Counted from the stretch's first letter, positions 46,373 to 56,133 are shown. The stretch is 64,000 bases of DNA from WS-11 sp964405235 (GCA_964405235.1 CAYONG010000135.1:1-64000); one strand, 5' to 3'. Made by a program: numbers and translations. Notes: a model not told the origin generated them from the letters alone.

Positions 46373-47742
46373 GCCGTACCTTTCGCCCGTGCCCCATGCG
46401 CGGCGCGGTAGTCAGCGAGTCCGCCCGGCACCTTCGCGGTGCCTTTGGCGATGCGGTCGTTCCAGGATTCGAACGGGGCGCCGTTGGACTCGTCCTTCAT
46501 CGTGATGCAGCCAGGAACCGGGCAGACCGCCGCGCACAGGTTGCAGCCGATACACTCGCTCTCGTCCACCCAGACGATGTGCGAGTCCCGGGCCTTCGCT
46601 GCCGCGATCGCGCCCTCGCGCGTGGTGGCGCGGTGGCCGGACTTGAGCGGCTCGTCGGCGTTGTGGATGCAGTGCACCGCCGTGTCACGGCAGGCCACGT
46701 AGCACAGGTTGCAGCCGATGCACGTGTCGGCGTCCACGTGGGCGATCACCTTGTAGTTCAGGTCGAGATCGCCCCACTCGACGAACGCGGGCAGCGCCTT
46801 GCGGTGAAGCTCCTTGACCGACGTCATGCCCTTGTCGTCGAGGTAGGCGCTCAGCCCGTCGATCATGTCCTCGACGATGCGGAATCCGTGGTGCATGGCC
46901 GCCGTGCACACCTGGACGCTGGTCGCCCCCAGCGCGATGAACTCGGCGGCGTCGCGCCAGGTCGAGATCCCGCCGACGCCCGAGATCGGCACCGTGATGC
47001 GCGGATCGCGCGCCAGGGCCGCCACCATGTGGAGCGCGATCGGCTTGACCGCCGGGCCGCAGTAGCCGCCATTGGTCGAGCGGTTCCCCACCACCGGGTA
47101 AGGCACGAACTTGTCCAGGTCCACGCCGATCAGGCTCTTGATGGTGTTGATGAGCGAGAGCCCGTGCACCCCCGCCTCGACCGCGGGCACGCCGGCCTCG
47201 AGGATGTCGCCGATATTGGGCGTGAGCTTGATGAGCACCGGGACGGTCGAGTACTCGACCGCCCAGCCGGCCACCACCTTCAACACCTCGGGCTCCGAGC
47301 CCACCGCCGAGCCCATGCCGCGCTCGCACATGCCGTGCGGACAGCCGAAGTTGAGCTCGATGCCGTCGCAGCCGGTATCCACCGTCGCCTTGATGATGTC
47401 GCGCCAGTCCTCCTTCGACTCGACCATCAGCGAGACGATCACCGCGCGGTCCGGGTACTTGCGCTTGACCTCGCGGATCTCGCGCAAGTTCACCTCGAGC
47501 GGCCGGTCGGTGATGAGCTCGATGTTGTTGAACCCCACCATGCGCGTGCCGTTCACGTCGAGCGAGCCGAACCGGCTCGAGCTGTCGACGATCGGATCGC
47601 CCAGCGTCTTCCACACCGCGCCGCCCCAGCCCAGGTCGAAGGCGCGCATGACCTGGTCCCCGGAGTTGGTGGGCGGTGCGCTCGCGAGCCAGAAGGGGTT
47701 CGGGCTCTTGATCCCCGCGAAATCGATGGAGAGGTCCGCCAT
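46369..47742 (-). CDS. preA: NAD-dependent dihydropyrimidine dehydrogenase subunit PreA
   Basis: Catalytic subunit that reduces uracil and thymine to the dihydro forms. A 457-residue FMN TIM barrel (ADLSIDFAGIKSPNPFWLASAP, NFGCPHGMCERGMG with the active Cys, ISGVGGISTWRDA) is followed by two 4Fe-4S motifs, CIGCNLCYVAC and CIGCNLCAAVCPVPGC. No preT (the NADH/flavin subunit) is visible beside it. ATG 47742 begins the conserved domain. First gene of the pyrimidine group. Confidence 0.93.
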   Translation of the reverse strand: MADLSIDFAGIKSPNPFWLASAPPTNSGDQVMRAFDLGWGGAVWKTLGDPIVDSSSRFGSLDVNGTRMVGFNNIELITDRPLEVNLREIREVKRKYPDRAVIVSLMVESKEDWRDIIKATVDTGCDGIELNFGCPHGMCERGMGSAVGSEPEVLKVVAGWAVEYSTVPVLIKLTPNIGDILEAGVPAVEAGVHGLSLINTIKSLIGVDLDKFVPYPVVGNRSTNGGYCGPAVKPIALHMVAALARDPRITVPISGVGGISTWRDAAEFIALGATSVQVCTAAMHHGFRIVEDMIDGLSAYLDDKGMTSVKELHRKALPAFVEWGDLDLNYKVIAHVDADTCIGCNLCYVACRDTAVHCIHNADEPLKSGHRATTREGAIAAAKARDSHIVWVDESECIGCNLCAAVCPVPGCITMKDESNGAPFESWNDRIAKGTAKVPGGLADYRAAHGARAKGTA

Positions 47743-48066
47743 GGGTCTCGTCGCGCTCAGCGGGCGCCGGGGCGCCGGCAGGTGGAGCGGCTCACGGGCC
47801 GCGGACATCGCGGGCTGACGGTGGGCATGGGGTCCCGCCCAATCGGCGTGTCGAGCGCCCCCGTGCCAAGCGCGCAGTCTATCACCCGGCGGCTACGCGT
47901 ACACCTCCGAGGCGCCCCGGTTCCGAAGCGGGGCGCAAGCCGGCTGTCCTCTCAGGGATCTCCGTGGGCGCTCCGAGGCGGCAGGGGGACCAAACACCGG
48001 CGGCGGGTGGACGTCATGAGCCCACGAATCGCCACGGTCCCTGAACCAGACCGGACCGATAAGAGC
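47743..48066. other. intergenic region between preA and nicO
   Basis: No gene seen. It holds a 7-bp perfect hairpin, GCGCCCC (47912-47918) with GGGGCGC (47930-47936), about 130 bp downstream of the nicO stop. No U-run, so a terminator role is weakly supported. Confidence 0.4.
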
Positions 48067-48891
48067 CTAGCGCCCGTGACCGAAAACGGATCTCGCGAGC
48101 AGGAGGGCGCCGAGCAGCGCGATCAGTACGGCACTCACGCGAGGCACGTAGACGGCGAGTCCGCGCGTCTCGAACATGCGCGACGCCCATCGACCCGCCT
48201 GGACAAACAGGACGCCGATCGCGATCAGGGTCGCGGCGATGTCGAGACTCATGGCGGCGACGACGGCGATTCCGGTCGCCGGGCGCCCAAGGTTCACAGC
48301 CGCCAGGAGTGCGGTGAGCGCGGCGGGGCACGGCACGAGTCCGCCCGACGCCCCGACCGCGACCAGAGTCCAGATCCCCAGGGGATCCCTCCCTTCTGGG
48401 ATCTTCACATCATGCGTGTGGCCGTGGTGGGCATGATGAGCGTGAGCATGGGGGTGAACAGGGTCGTGACCGTGGTCGTGCGCGTGATGCACATGGTCGT
48501 GCGGGTGGTCGTGCGGGTGCGCGTGCCCCGCCCCGTGCGCGTGTCCATGGTTAATCCGCCCCCGGCGGCGCAGGAGGTCGAACGAGGTCAGAATCATCCA
48601 GATCCCGACCCCCAGCACGAGGATCCCGGATACGACCTCGAGCCAGGATGTCACCTGCCCGGTGGCGAACCGATCGGCCAGAACCAGTGCGCCAAGGGCG
48701 AGCAGGAAGACGATCAGCGTGTGGGTCACCGTCACGACGAGTCCCAGGAGGAGGGCGTGCCGCACACCGCCGCGGGAGGCGACGAGGTAAGCCCCCATGA
48801 TGGACTTCCCGTGACCAGGCTCGAGGGCGTGGAGCGCACCAAGGCCGAAGGCGACCACCAGGATCCAGCTAAGACTCGCGTTCCAATCCAT
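48067..48891 (-). CDS. nickel/cobalt exporter, NicO/RcnA-like
   Basis: A 274-residue, six-helix metal transporter. The helix-1 motif HALEPGHGKSIMGAYLV and the HTLIVFLLALGAL stretch are the NicO/RcnA signatures. The large loop (about 115-160) contains 23 histidines, consistent with nickel/cobalt binding. Located downstream of the RND efflux genes, it likely belongs to the same metal-detoxification region. GGAGGG precedes ATG 48891; the longer upstream frame is rejected. Confidence 0.9.
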   Translation of the reverse strand: MDWNASLSWILVVAFGLGALHALEPGHGKSIMGAYLVASRGGVRHALLLGLVVTVTHTLIVFLLALGALVLADRFATGQVTSWLEVVSGILVLGVGIWMILTSFDLLRRRGRINHGHAHGAGHAHPHDHPHDHVHHAHDHGHDPVHPHAHAHHAHHGHTHDVKIPEGRDPLGIWTLVAVGASGGLVPCPAALTALLAAVNLGRPATGIAVVAAMSLDIAATLIAIGVLFVQAGRWASRMFETRGLAVYVPRVSAVLIALLGALLLARSVFGHGR

Positions 48892-49038
48892 GATCCCTCC
48901 GATTGCCGGCGAACGGGCCGTACGATTCAACCCTGCGCCGGCGTCCCCCCAGGAGTGTGGCATGACGCTCGGGGTCCCTTGCTCTAATTCCGGCAGCCAG
49001 GACAAGCGGTCGGAAGATGTCAACGACTCCGAGACCCT

Positions 49039-50217
49039 TCATGGCAGGAGGCTGGCCGACTGTCTGGCCAGCGCGACGTCGATCCGCGCGACTGCAACCG
49101 CCGCGCGCGCTTCCATCCACGCGCGCTCCCCCTCGACGACTCGGGACCGCAGCAGCAGGGTCTCCGAGGGATTGGCCTCGCCGGAGGCGAGCAATCCCTC
49201 AATCGCCCGAAGCGCTGGCGCCGCCTCCGCGCCGATGTCGGGCGCCAGCGTCGCGAGCGACTCCTCCGCCACTCTCAACCGCTCGGCGGCGCGCACTTCC
49301 TCGGTGGCCGCCCGTCCTGCCGTGGAAGCCTCGATGGCTTGGGCGAGCCTCAAGTTTCCCCGCGCCGCGCCGACGCGAGACTGGTTCCAGTTCCAGAGGG
49401 GCACCTCAAAGGTGACGGCTGGCCCGAAGATCTCGCGCCCCTCATCCCTCTCGTAGAAAGCGCCCAGCCCGATCGCGGGGAGCACCGCGGCGCGCTCGCG
49501 GGAGAGCGTCGCACGCGCGGCGCGCGTGGCCGCGCTGGTCGCGATCAGATCTGACCGGGACGTCCCGGGCCCTGGCTCCGCCGGCCCGGCCACGAGCGGG
49601 TCCTGGGCCAACGGGCCCGGTGTCATTCCGATGAGCGCCGCCAGATCGGTGTCGGATGCGGTCGCCTGCGCCTGAGCGTCGAGCCACGCGGCCATCGCGC
49701 GAGCCTGCTCGAGGCGAGCCAGTCTCAGGTCGAGGTCGACGCCCTCGCCTGCCGCCACCCTCGCCTCGGCGACCCCGCGCTGCCGCGCGAGCAGGGCCCG
49801 GTCCTCCTCAGCGAAGCGGAGCAACTCCCGGGCGAGCACCGCCCGGGAGTAGGCCCGGCGGGTCGTGGCGGCGGTCTCGAAGTGGGCGCGCTCGGCCGCA
49901 GCCTTTGCGGCGTCCAGACCGGCGCGCACGCTCCTGGCCGCGTGGATGCCTTCGCCCGTCAGAGAAAGCGGCTGAGTCACCGAGCCGCAGCGCCGGGCGC
50001 GGTCGGTGGTGGAAGACAGGGTGATCTCTGGATTGTTTCCCAGGAAGAACGTCTCGCGCCGCGGCGACTGAACCGTCATGCTGCCCTCGAGGAGATTGAA
50101 GACCAACCCGTCTTCGCCACCTGCACAAGGCGCCACCTCGCGCCTGAGGACGGTGATCTCCTCGGCACAGTCCATGCCGTGGATCCTGAACTGCATCTCT
50201 GTGGCCGCGGTTCGCAT
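49039..50217 (-). CDS. chimeric protein: heavy-metal-associated (HMA) domain fused to outer-membrane efflux channel
   Basis: A 392-residue ORF. Residues 8-49 (FRIHGMDCAEEITVLRREV...NLLEGSMTV) match the N-terminal HMA domain of P-type metal ATPases, including the GMDCAEE metal site. From about residue 58 the sequence is a TolC-like OEP core (LGNNPEIT, repeated coiled helices, VTFEVPLWNWNQSR). No signal peptide precedes it, so export of the channel part is doubtful. Either a genuine chimera, or the remains of a deletion joining a P-ATPase gene to an efflux-channel gene. Placed after RND and PII in the metal operon. Start uncertain (50217 or 50196). Confidence 0.8.
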   Translation of the reverse strand: MRTAATEMQFRIHGMDCAEEITVLRREVAPCAGGEDGLVFNLLEGSMTVQSPRRETFFLGNNPEITLSSTTDRARRCGSVTQPLSLTGEGIHAARSVRAGLDAAKAAAERAHFETAATTRRAYSRAVLARELLRFAEEDRALLARQRGVAEARVAAGEGVDLDLRLARLEQARAMAAWLDAQAQATASDTDLAALIGMTPGPLAQDPLVAGPAEPGPGTSRSDLIATSAATRAARATLSRERAAVLPAIGLGAFYERDEGREIFGPAVTFEVPLWNWNQSRVGAARGNLRLAQAIEASTAGRAATEEVRAAERLRVAEESLATLAPDIGAEAAPALRAIEGLLASGEANPSETLLLRSRVVEGERAWMEARAAVAVARIDVALARQSASLLP

Positions 50218-50239
50218 CGGCGAGAGTGAGTCCCCCCGG

Positions 50240-50578
50240 TCAGATGGCGGCGTCTCCGGTCTCGCGGCTCCGCACGCTCACGACGCTCTCCACGTTGGTC
50301 ACGAAGACCTTCCCGTCCCCTTTGCGGCCCGAGTGCGCACCCTTGATGATAGCTTCGACAATCGCTTCGACTTGCTCATCCTGGCACAGGAGCTCGAGCT
50401 TCACCTTGGGCGTGAAGTCCACGGCGAAGTCGGCCGAGTGGTGGGGATAGCTCTCGTCCTTCTCGCGGCCGAAACCCCGTACGTCCATGACCGTGAGGCC
50501 GTGGGCGTGGGCGTCGCGCAGCTCGTGCATGACGCGCGTGAGCATGAACGGTTGGATGTAGGCTTCGACTCGCTTCAT
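50240..50578 (-). CDS. PII-like regulator associated with RND metal efflux
   Basis: A 112-residue protein of the GlnB fold (MKRVEAYIQPFMLTRVMHEL). The T-loop differs from GlnB/GlnK: GFGREKDESYPHHSADF, without the usual uridylylated Tyr51. This matches the group called PII-NG, found next to heavy-metal RND genes. The CxxD-type His pair in the loop could bind metal (inference). It begins 9 bp after the RND stop, with AGGGAGG as ribosome site. It probably senses a nucleotide or metal and modulates the pump. Confidence 0.9.
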   Translation of the reverse strand: MKRVEAYIQPFMLTRVMHELRDAHAHGLTVMDVRGFGREKDESYPHHSADFAVDFTPKVKLELLCQDEQVEAIVEAIIKGAHSGRKGDGKVFVTNVESVVSVRSRETGDAAI

Positions 50579-50587
50579 GAGCCCTCC

Positions 50588-53500
50588 CTAGAACTCGACC
50601 TCGCGGTGCTCGAACCACCGGTACAGGATGGGTAGCACGAACAGGGTGAGCAGCGTCGAGGTCACGAGCCCGCCGATCACGACCACCGCAAGCGGGCGCT
50701 GGACCTCCGAGCCCGGTCCGGTGGCGAAGAGCAGGGGGATCAGACCCAGGCTGGCGACCAGGGCGGTCATGAGGACCGGCCGCAAGCGCAGCTCGCCGCC
50801 CTTGAGGATCGCTTCTTCGAGGCTCGCGCCCTCGCGCCGCAGCTGATTGAAGTACGTGACCATGACGACCCCGTTGAGGACCGCCACGCCGAACAGGGCG
50901 ATGAACCCGACGGAGGCCGCGACGCTCAGGTTCTGCCCCGAGAGGAAGAGCCCGATGACCCCGCCAACCAGGGCAAACGGAAGATTGAGGATGATGAGAA
51001 ACGCGTTGCGGAGCGACCCGAAGCTGGTGAACAGCAGAATGAAGATGAGCAGGACCACGATCGGCACGACCACCGAGAGCCTCGCCATGGCCCGCTGCTG
51101 ATTCTCGAACTGGCCGCCCCAGGTCATGAAATATCCGGGCGGTAGCGGCACATCGCGGCCTACCGCCCGCTGGGCGTCGGCGACGAACGACCCGATGTCG
51201 CGGCCCACGATGTTGCACTCGACGACGATTCGCCGCTGCCCGTTCTCGCGGCTCACCTGGGAAGGGCCCTCGACCACCTGGATGGTGGCCAGCTGGCCGA
51301 GCGGCACCCGGGTACCGTCACTCGCCGTGACCAGTAGGTTGGACAGCCGGGCGGGATCGGACCGAACGCTTTCGGCGAACTTTACGACCACAGCAAAGAG
51401 TCGCTGACCCTCGCGCATCTGCGTCGCTTCCGCGCCGCCGAGCGCCGTCTCGATGATGTCCTGGACGTCCGCGACGTTGATGCCGTAACGGGCGATCCGC
51501 TGGCGATCGATCTGAATTTCGAGATAGGCCGTGCCGGCGACCCGCTCGACGTTGAGGTCGGCGACCCCGCGCACACGGCTGATTGCCCGGCTCACGGCAT
51601 CGGCCTGCTCGCGGAGGATATCGAGGTCGTCGCCGAAGATCTTGATCGCGAGCTGGGCCTTGACCCCGGAGATCAACTCGTCCACGCGCAGCTGGATGGG
51701 CTGAGAGAAGCTGAAGGTCGCCCCGGGGACTCGCCCCAGACGCTCCCGGATCTTCTCGACCAGCTCTTCACTGGTCCGCGCGGTGCGCCAGAACCGGCGG
51801 GGTCGCAGATTCGCGATCACGTCGCTGACCTCGAGGCCCATGGGGTCCGAGGCGATCTCGGCGCGGCCGGTCTTCGAGACCACCGTCTCGATCTCGGGGA
51901 ACGACAGGAGAATCTGTTCCACCTGCAGCTCGATGCTGCGGGACGTGGAAAGCGAGATGCTGGGCAGGCGGAAGGTCTGAAGCCCGATCGCGCCTTCGTC
52001 GAGCGGTGGAAGGAACTCGCGGCCAAGCCGGGTGAACAGGACGAGGCTCAAGATCATGGCGCCCAGTGTCAGACCGACCGGGATTCGCCAGTGCGCCAGC
52101 GCCCAGCGAAGGCCGGCGATATAGGCGCGCTTGCACCATGCGACCACCGGGGTATCCCGTTCCGACAGCTTGCCCCGCAGGAGGAAACTGGCCGCGACCG
52201 GAACCAGCGTCAGCGAGAACACGAGCGAGCCGGCGAGCGCCGCGGTGATCGTGAAGGCGAGCGGCGAGAACATCTTCCCCTCGAAACCCTCGAGGGTGAA
52301 GAGCGGGAGGAACACGACCGCGATGATCGAGATGCCGAAGACGATCGGCCGCGCGACCTCGCGTGACGCATCTCGGACCACCTCGATGACGTTGCGGCTT
52401 CCATGGGCCTCCACGAGGTGCCGATAGATGTTCTCCGTCATCACCACCGCCCCGTCGACGATCATGCCGATCCCGATCGCGAGCCCGCCGAGGGACATAA
52501 GGTTCGCCGAGTAGCCGGCGCCCTTGAGGAAGATGAACGCGACCAGCGCCGAGAGCGGCAGTACCATCGTCACGACCAGTGCGCTGCGGAGGTTTCCGAG
52601 GAACAGGATGAGCGTGATGACGACCAGCAGCGCGCCCTCGAGAAGCGCTTTCGTCACGGTGTGCATCGCCCGGTCGACGAGCTCGGTTCGATCGTAGAAG
52701 GGCGACAACCTGACGTCCGGTGGCAGCGCCTTCTGCACCGTCTTGACCTTCTCCTTCACCGCCGCGACGACATCGCGTCCGCTGGCACCGCTCAGCATCA
52801 GCACGATGCCGGCGACAGCCTCGCCCTTTCCGTCACGGGTGACAAAGCCCTGGCGTGGCTCCGGGCCCAGAACCACGTCTGCCAGGTTGCGCACGTAGAC
52901 GGGCGTTCCATCGTGGGTGGCCACGACGATGTTGCCGAGGTCTTCGACCGATCGAGCCAGGCCCAGGCCGCGCACCACGTACTGCTCGCCGTGGTGCTCG
53001 ATGTAGCCACCGCTGGCGTTGGTGTTGTTCGCGGCCAGCGCCTCGAGCACCTGCCGGAGGGTGAGCCGGTAGCTCGTGAGCTGCTCGGGCCGGACCAGCA
53101 CCTGGTACTGCTTCACGAAACCGCCGAAGCTGTTGACATCGGTGACCCCGGGCACGGAGCGGAGGATGGGACGCACCACCCAATCTTGAAGCGTGCGGAG
53201 TTCCATCGCGTCCCGCGTCGGGCTCTCGAGCGTGTACTGGTAGATCTCGCCAAGCCCGGTCGAGATCGGGCCAAGCTGGACCTCCACGCCGGGGGGCAGT
53301 TTCCCTCGTGCCTGTTGCAGACGCTCGAAGACAAGCTGCCGGGCGAAGTAGATGTTGACGTGATCCTCGAAGGCAACCGTCACGACGCACAGGCCGAGCT
53401 TCGAGAGTGACCGAACCTGCTCGACATCGGGCAACCCTCCCATCGAGACCTCGATCGGATAGGTCACGAGCTGCTCGACCTCGACCGGCGCCATGCCCGG

Positions 53501-53656
53501 CGCCTCTGCGAGAATCTGGACCTGGACGTTGGTGACATCGGGAAAGGCGTCGATCGGTAGCTGGCGCACGGCCTGGATGCCAAAGAACAGCAGGCCCAGG
53601 CAACCCAGGATGACGAGCAACCGCTGGCGCAGCGCGAAGGAGACGATGCGTTCCAT
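50588..53656 (-). CDS. CzcA/CusA-family heavy-metal RND efflux pump
   Basis: Trimeric inner-membrane antiporter of 1022 residues that moves metal cations to the outside with OEP and MFP partners. Typical opening ERIVSFALRQRLLVILG, the periplasmic porter domain (QAVRQLPIDAFPDVTNVQVQ), twelve membrane spans in two blocks, and GRAEIASDPMGLEVSDV. The best-fitting subtype is CzcA/CusA; Cu/Ag versus Zn/Co/Cd cannot be resolved from sequence by eye. The ribosome site GAGAGGAG precedes ATG 53656. Confidence 0.95.
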   Translation of the reverse strand: MERIVSFALRQRLLVILGCLGLLFFGIQAVRQLPIDAFPDVTNVQVQILAEAPGMAPVEVEQLVTYPIEVSMGGLPDVEQVRSLSKLGLCVVTVAFEDHVNIYFARQLVFERLQQARGKLPPGVEVQLGPISTGLGEIYQYTLESPTRDAMELRTLQDWVVRPILRSVPGVTDVNSFGGFVKQYQVLVRPEQLTSYRLTLRQVLEALAANNTNASGGYIEHHGEQYVVRGLGLARSVEDLGNIVVATHDGTPVYVRNLADVVLGPEPRQGFVTRDGKGEAVAGIVLMLSGASGRDVVAAVKEKVKTVQKALPPDVRLSPFYDRTELVDRAMHTVTKALLEGALLVVITLILFLGNLRSALVVTMVLPLSALVAFIFLKGAGYSANLMSLGGLAIGIGMIVDGAVVMTENIYRHLVEAHGSRNVIEVVRDASREVARPIVFGISIIAVVFLPLFTLEGFEGKMFSPLAFTITAALAGSLVFSLTLVPVAASFLLRGKLSERDTPVVAWCKRAYIAGLRWALAHWRIPVGLTLGAMILSLVLFTRLGREFLPPLDEGAIGLQTFRLPSISLSTSRSIELQVEQILLSFPEIETVVSKTGRAEIASDPMGLEVSDVIANLRPRRFWRTARTSEELVEKIRERLGRVPGATFSFSQPIQLRVDELISGVKAQLAIKIFGDDLDILREQADAVSRAISRVRGVADLNVERVAGTAYLEIQIDRQRIARYGINVADVQDIIETALGGAEATQMREGQRLFAVVVKFAESVRSDPARLSNLLVTASDGTRVPLGQLATIQVVEGPSQVSRENGQRRIVVECNIVGRDIGSFVADAQRAVGRDVPLPPGYFMTWGGQFENQQRAMARLSVVVPIVVLLIFILLFTSFGSLRNAFLIILNLPFALVGGVIGLFLSGQNLSVAASVGFIALFGVAVLNGVVMVTYFNQLRREGASLEEAILKGGELRLRPVLMTALVASLGLIPLLFATGPGSEVQRPLAVVVIGGLVTSTLLTLFVLPILYRWFEHREVEF

Positions 53657-53659
53657 GGG

Positions 53660-54772
53660 TCACTCCTCTCCGAGCTCGCCCTTGAGGGCCTGGGATTTGA
53701 TGAGGAACGCCCCGTGCACCGCGACCCGCGACCCTGGCAGGAGCCCCTTCGTGACCTCCACCAGGTCGCCGCCGAGCGCGCGCAACTCCACAGGTCGTGC
53801 CACGAACTCCGAGTCGGAGAGCGCCACGAACACGACCTTGCGGCCGCCCATCTCCTGGACCGCGCCTTCGCTGAGCACGATCGCCTGCCGGGTCGCTCCG
53901 GTCGCGATCCGGGCCGAGACGAACATCCCCGGCTTGAGGGCGAGCCCCGGATTCTCCACCCGAAGCCGCACGCTGAGCGTGCGTGTGGCCTCCTTGATGA
54001 CCCCCTCGAGACTGCTGACCCGCCCGCCAAAGCTCCGGCCCGGGTAGGCGGTGGTGATGATCTGAGCGGGCTGGCCCATGCTGAACTTGCCGATATCACC
54101 CTCGTACGCCTCGACCACGGCCCACACCTCTGAGAGGTCGGCGATGCCGAACAGGTCGGTCCCCGGCGTGACCTGCTTCCCGACCGCAGCTTCGGCCTCC
54201 GTGATCACGCCCGCGATGGGACTCCTCAGGAGAAGATAGGGAATCGACTCCTGGGTTTGGTGCAGGGTCTCCACATCCGCCGCATTCGCGCCCATGACTT
54301 CCAGCCGACGATCCGACGAGTGCGCGATGCTCTGGAGCGCTTCAGCCTCCGGACTGCCCGAAGCCACTGCGCGATCCGCCCGCTCGTGGGCCAGGAGGAA
54401 GTCGGACTGCGCGGCCAGGAACTCGGGGCTGTAGATCGTGGCCAGAGCCTTGCCCCGAAGGACGCGATCGCCCGCAATGGCCGTGACGGCTTGAACGGTG
54501 CCGGAGACCCTGGCCGAGACGTGGGCCATCTTGAGAGGGTTGGCCTGGATCTCGCCCGACACGACCAGGGTGTCAGCCAGAGGACGTACCGGGATGGTCG
54601 CGATGCGCACCTCGCCCGCGGCCACGACCGCGGCCGGGACGTGCACCAATGTGTCCAAAGCGAAGGCCGCAGCCGGCCCGGCATCCTTCGCCTTGCTGCA
54701 CCCCATCGAGACTACGGCCAGGAGCGGCAGCATGCCGATCGCGAGGGAACGGATGAGACTATTCTTCGACAT
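53660..54772 (-). CDS. RND efflux periplasmic adaptor (membrane fusion protein)
   Basis: A 370-residue adaptor of the CusB/CzcB type with a lipoprotein signal (LPLLAVVSMGC). The beta-barrel and lipoyl halves are visible (AHVSARVSGTVQAV..GDRVLRGKAL; LLLRSPIAGVITEAEAAVGKQV), as is the membrane-proximal end (LPGSRVAVHGAFLIKSQALKGELGEE). It links the RND pump to the OEP channel. Co-transcribed, 3 bp before the RND start. Confidence 0.93.
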   Translation of the reverse strand: MSKNSLIRSLAIGMLPLLAVVSMGCSKAKDAGPAAAFALDTLVHVPAAVVAAGEVRIATIPVRPLADTLVVSGEIQANPLKMAHVSARVSGTVQAVTAIAGDRVLRGKALATIYSPEFLAAQSDFLLAHERADRAVASGSPEAEALQSIAHSSDRRLEVMGANAADVETLHQTQESIPYLLLRSPIAGVITEAEAAVGKQVTPGTDLFGIADLSEVWAVVEAYEGDIGKFSMGQPAQIITTAYPGRSFGGRVSSLEGVIKEATRTLSVRLRVENPGLALKPGMFVSARIATGATRQAIVLSEGAVQEMGGRKVVFVALSDSEFVARPVELRALGGDLVEVTKGLLPGSRVAVHGAFLIKSQALKGELGEE

Positions 54773-54778
54773 GGGTGA

Positions 54779-56044
54779 TCACTCCGCGGTGCCGAGGTCG
54801 GTGAGGGCCAGGTGGTAGTTGAGCAGCGCCCGGATGTGTTCCAATTGCACGCTGCGGTAGGTCCGAATCGTCTCGAAGAGCTCGAAACCGTCGACCTGCC
54901 CGAGCTGAAAGCCGCGCGTAGCCGACTGGATGGCATCCGACACGTCGGGCAGCAGCTGCCGCTCGAAGCTCTCGACCTGGGCAGACAGGGCGCGAGCGTC
55001 CTGGTAGGCGTTGCGGAGCGCCAGGTCGAGCCCCCGCTCCGACGCGTCTAGCGCAGCCTGGGCTGCGCCTCGCAGCGCCTCGGATTCCTGGATGCGTGCG
55101 CTTCGGTCGGTCCAGGGAGCGAAGGGCAGCGTCAGGGCGACCGAGCCACCGATGCCCGGGCCGCTCGCACCCGGGACCCGGTCCAGGCCCAGAGACACCT
55201 CGGGAGTCGGCAGCCGTGCGCTGCGCGCGAGGCTCGTGGCAGCCTGCTCCCGCTCGACGCTCAATCGGGCCGCTCGCAGGCTGGGTCTCGTTTCGCGGGC
55301 ACGGGCGAGGATGGCCGCAAGGGTGTCCTCCAGCGCGGCGAAGACCAGGGAATCGGCCGGCTCCAGGGGCTCATCGGCCCCTCGAGCCATCAACGCGTTC
55401 AGTGTCTGCGTGTCATTGCGCAGCGCCCGCTCGGACTCGATCAGGTCGTTCTCAAGGCGGGCTCGCTCGGATCGCGCACGCAGCACATCGAGATACCTGG
55501 CGCCGCCGGCCTGGAGCCGCACCTTGGTCGCTTCCTCGAGGTCGGCCACCGTGCTCCGCAGACCTGAGAGCACCCGAAGCGTCGCCCGGTCGGCCTGCAG
55601 TCGCCGGTAGGCCCGGGTCACCTCGGCACGTAGACGCAGGAGTCGCGACTCCCGGGAGGCCTCCACCAGCGCCAGCTCGAGGCGTGCGACACGCCCCGCT
55701 CGGCTTCGCTGCACCGGGAGTGGGAATCCCTGCGAGAGTCGAAGCGATGCCTCCCGCTCCTCACGGCTCACCAGGGTACCGAGCTTGCCGAAGTCGTAGG
55801 ACAGCGTCGGCGGATCAAACGCCAGCGCCTGCCGCCGCCGTGCTCTCGCTGCTTCAACCTCGCGGTCTGCCCCCGTGATCTGCGGGCTGCGACGCGCAGC
55901 GATGGTCAGACAGGAGTCGAGGGAGAGAACATCGGCGCCGGCCACGGCGACCGGCCATGTTGCGGTGGCAACGGAGATGAGTGCTGTCGAGATGAATGCC
56001 GGGATGAACGCCAAGGCGCCACCCAAACGGTCGCGTCGCTGCAC
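54779..56044 (-). CDS. outer-membrane efflux channel (CusC/TolC type)
   Basis: A 421-residue OEP with signal peptide (IPAFISTALISVATATWPVAVAGA) and two internally repeated helical hairpin halves (ASRESRLLRLRAEVTRAYRRLQADRA; SERGLDLALRNAYQDARALSAQVESF). It gives the exit duct for the RND system. It is about 40-50 residues shorter than E. coli TolC but normal for CzcC-like channels. First OEP of the operon; a second, truncated OEP follows at 49039-50217. Confidence 0.92.
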   Translation of the reverse strand: MQRRDRLGGALAFIPAFISTALISVATATWPVAVAGADVLSLDSCLTIAARRSPQITGADREVEAARARRRQALAFDPPTLSYDFGKLGTLVSREEREASLRLSQGFPLPVQRSRAGRVARLELALVEASRESRLLRLRAEVTRAYRRLQADRATLRVLSGLRSTVADLEEATKVRLQAGGARYLDVLRARSERARLENDLIESERALRNDTQTLNALMARGADEPLEPADSLVFAALEDTLAAILARARETRPSLRAARLSVEREQAATSLARSARLPTPEVSLGLDRVPGASGPGIGGSVALTLPFAPWTDRSARIQESEALRGAAQAALDASERGLDLALRNAYQDARALSAQVESFERQLLPDVSDAIQSATRGFQLGQVDGFELFETIRTYRSVQLEHIRALLNYHLALTDLGTAE

Positions 56045-56133
56045 GGATGGACTCCTTCACTGGACGAACAGGGTTGATCGAAGTAAGACCCGGTCGCGCG
56101 CTGCGCAGAGAGGCAGCGCGGCAGTGAAGAAGA

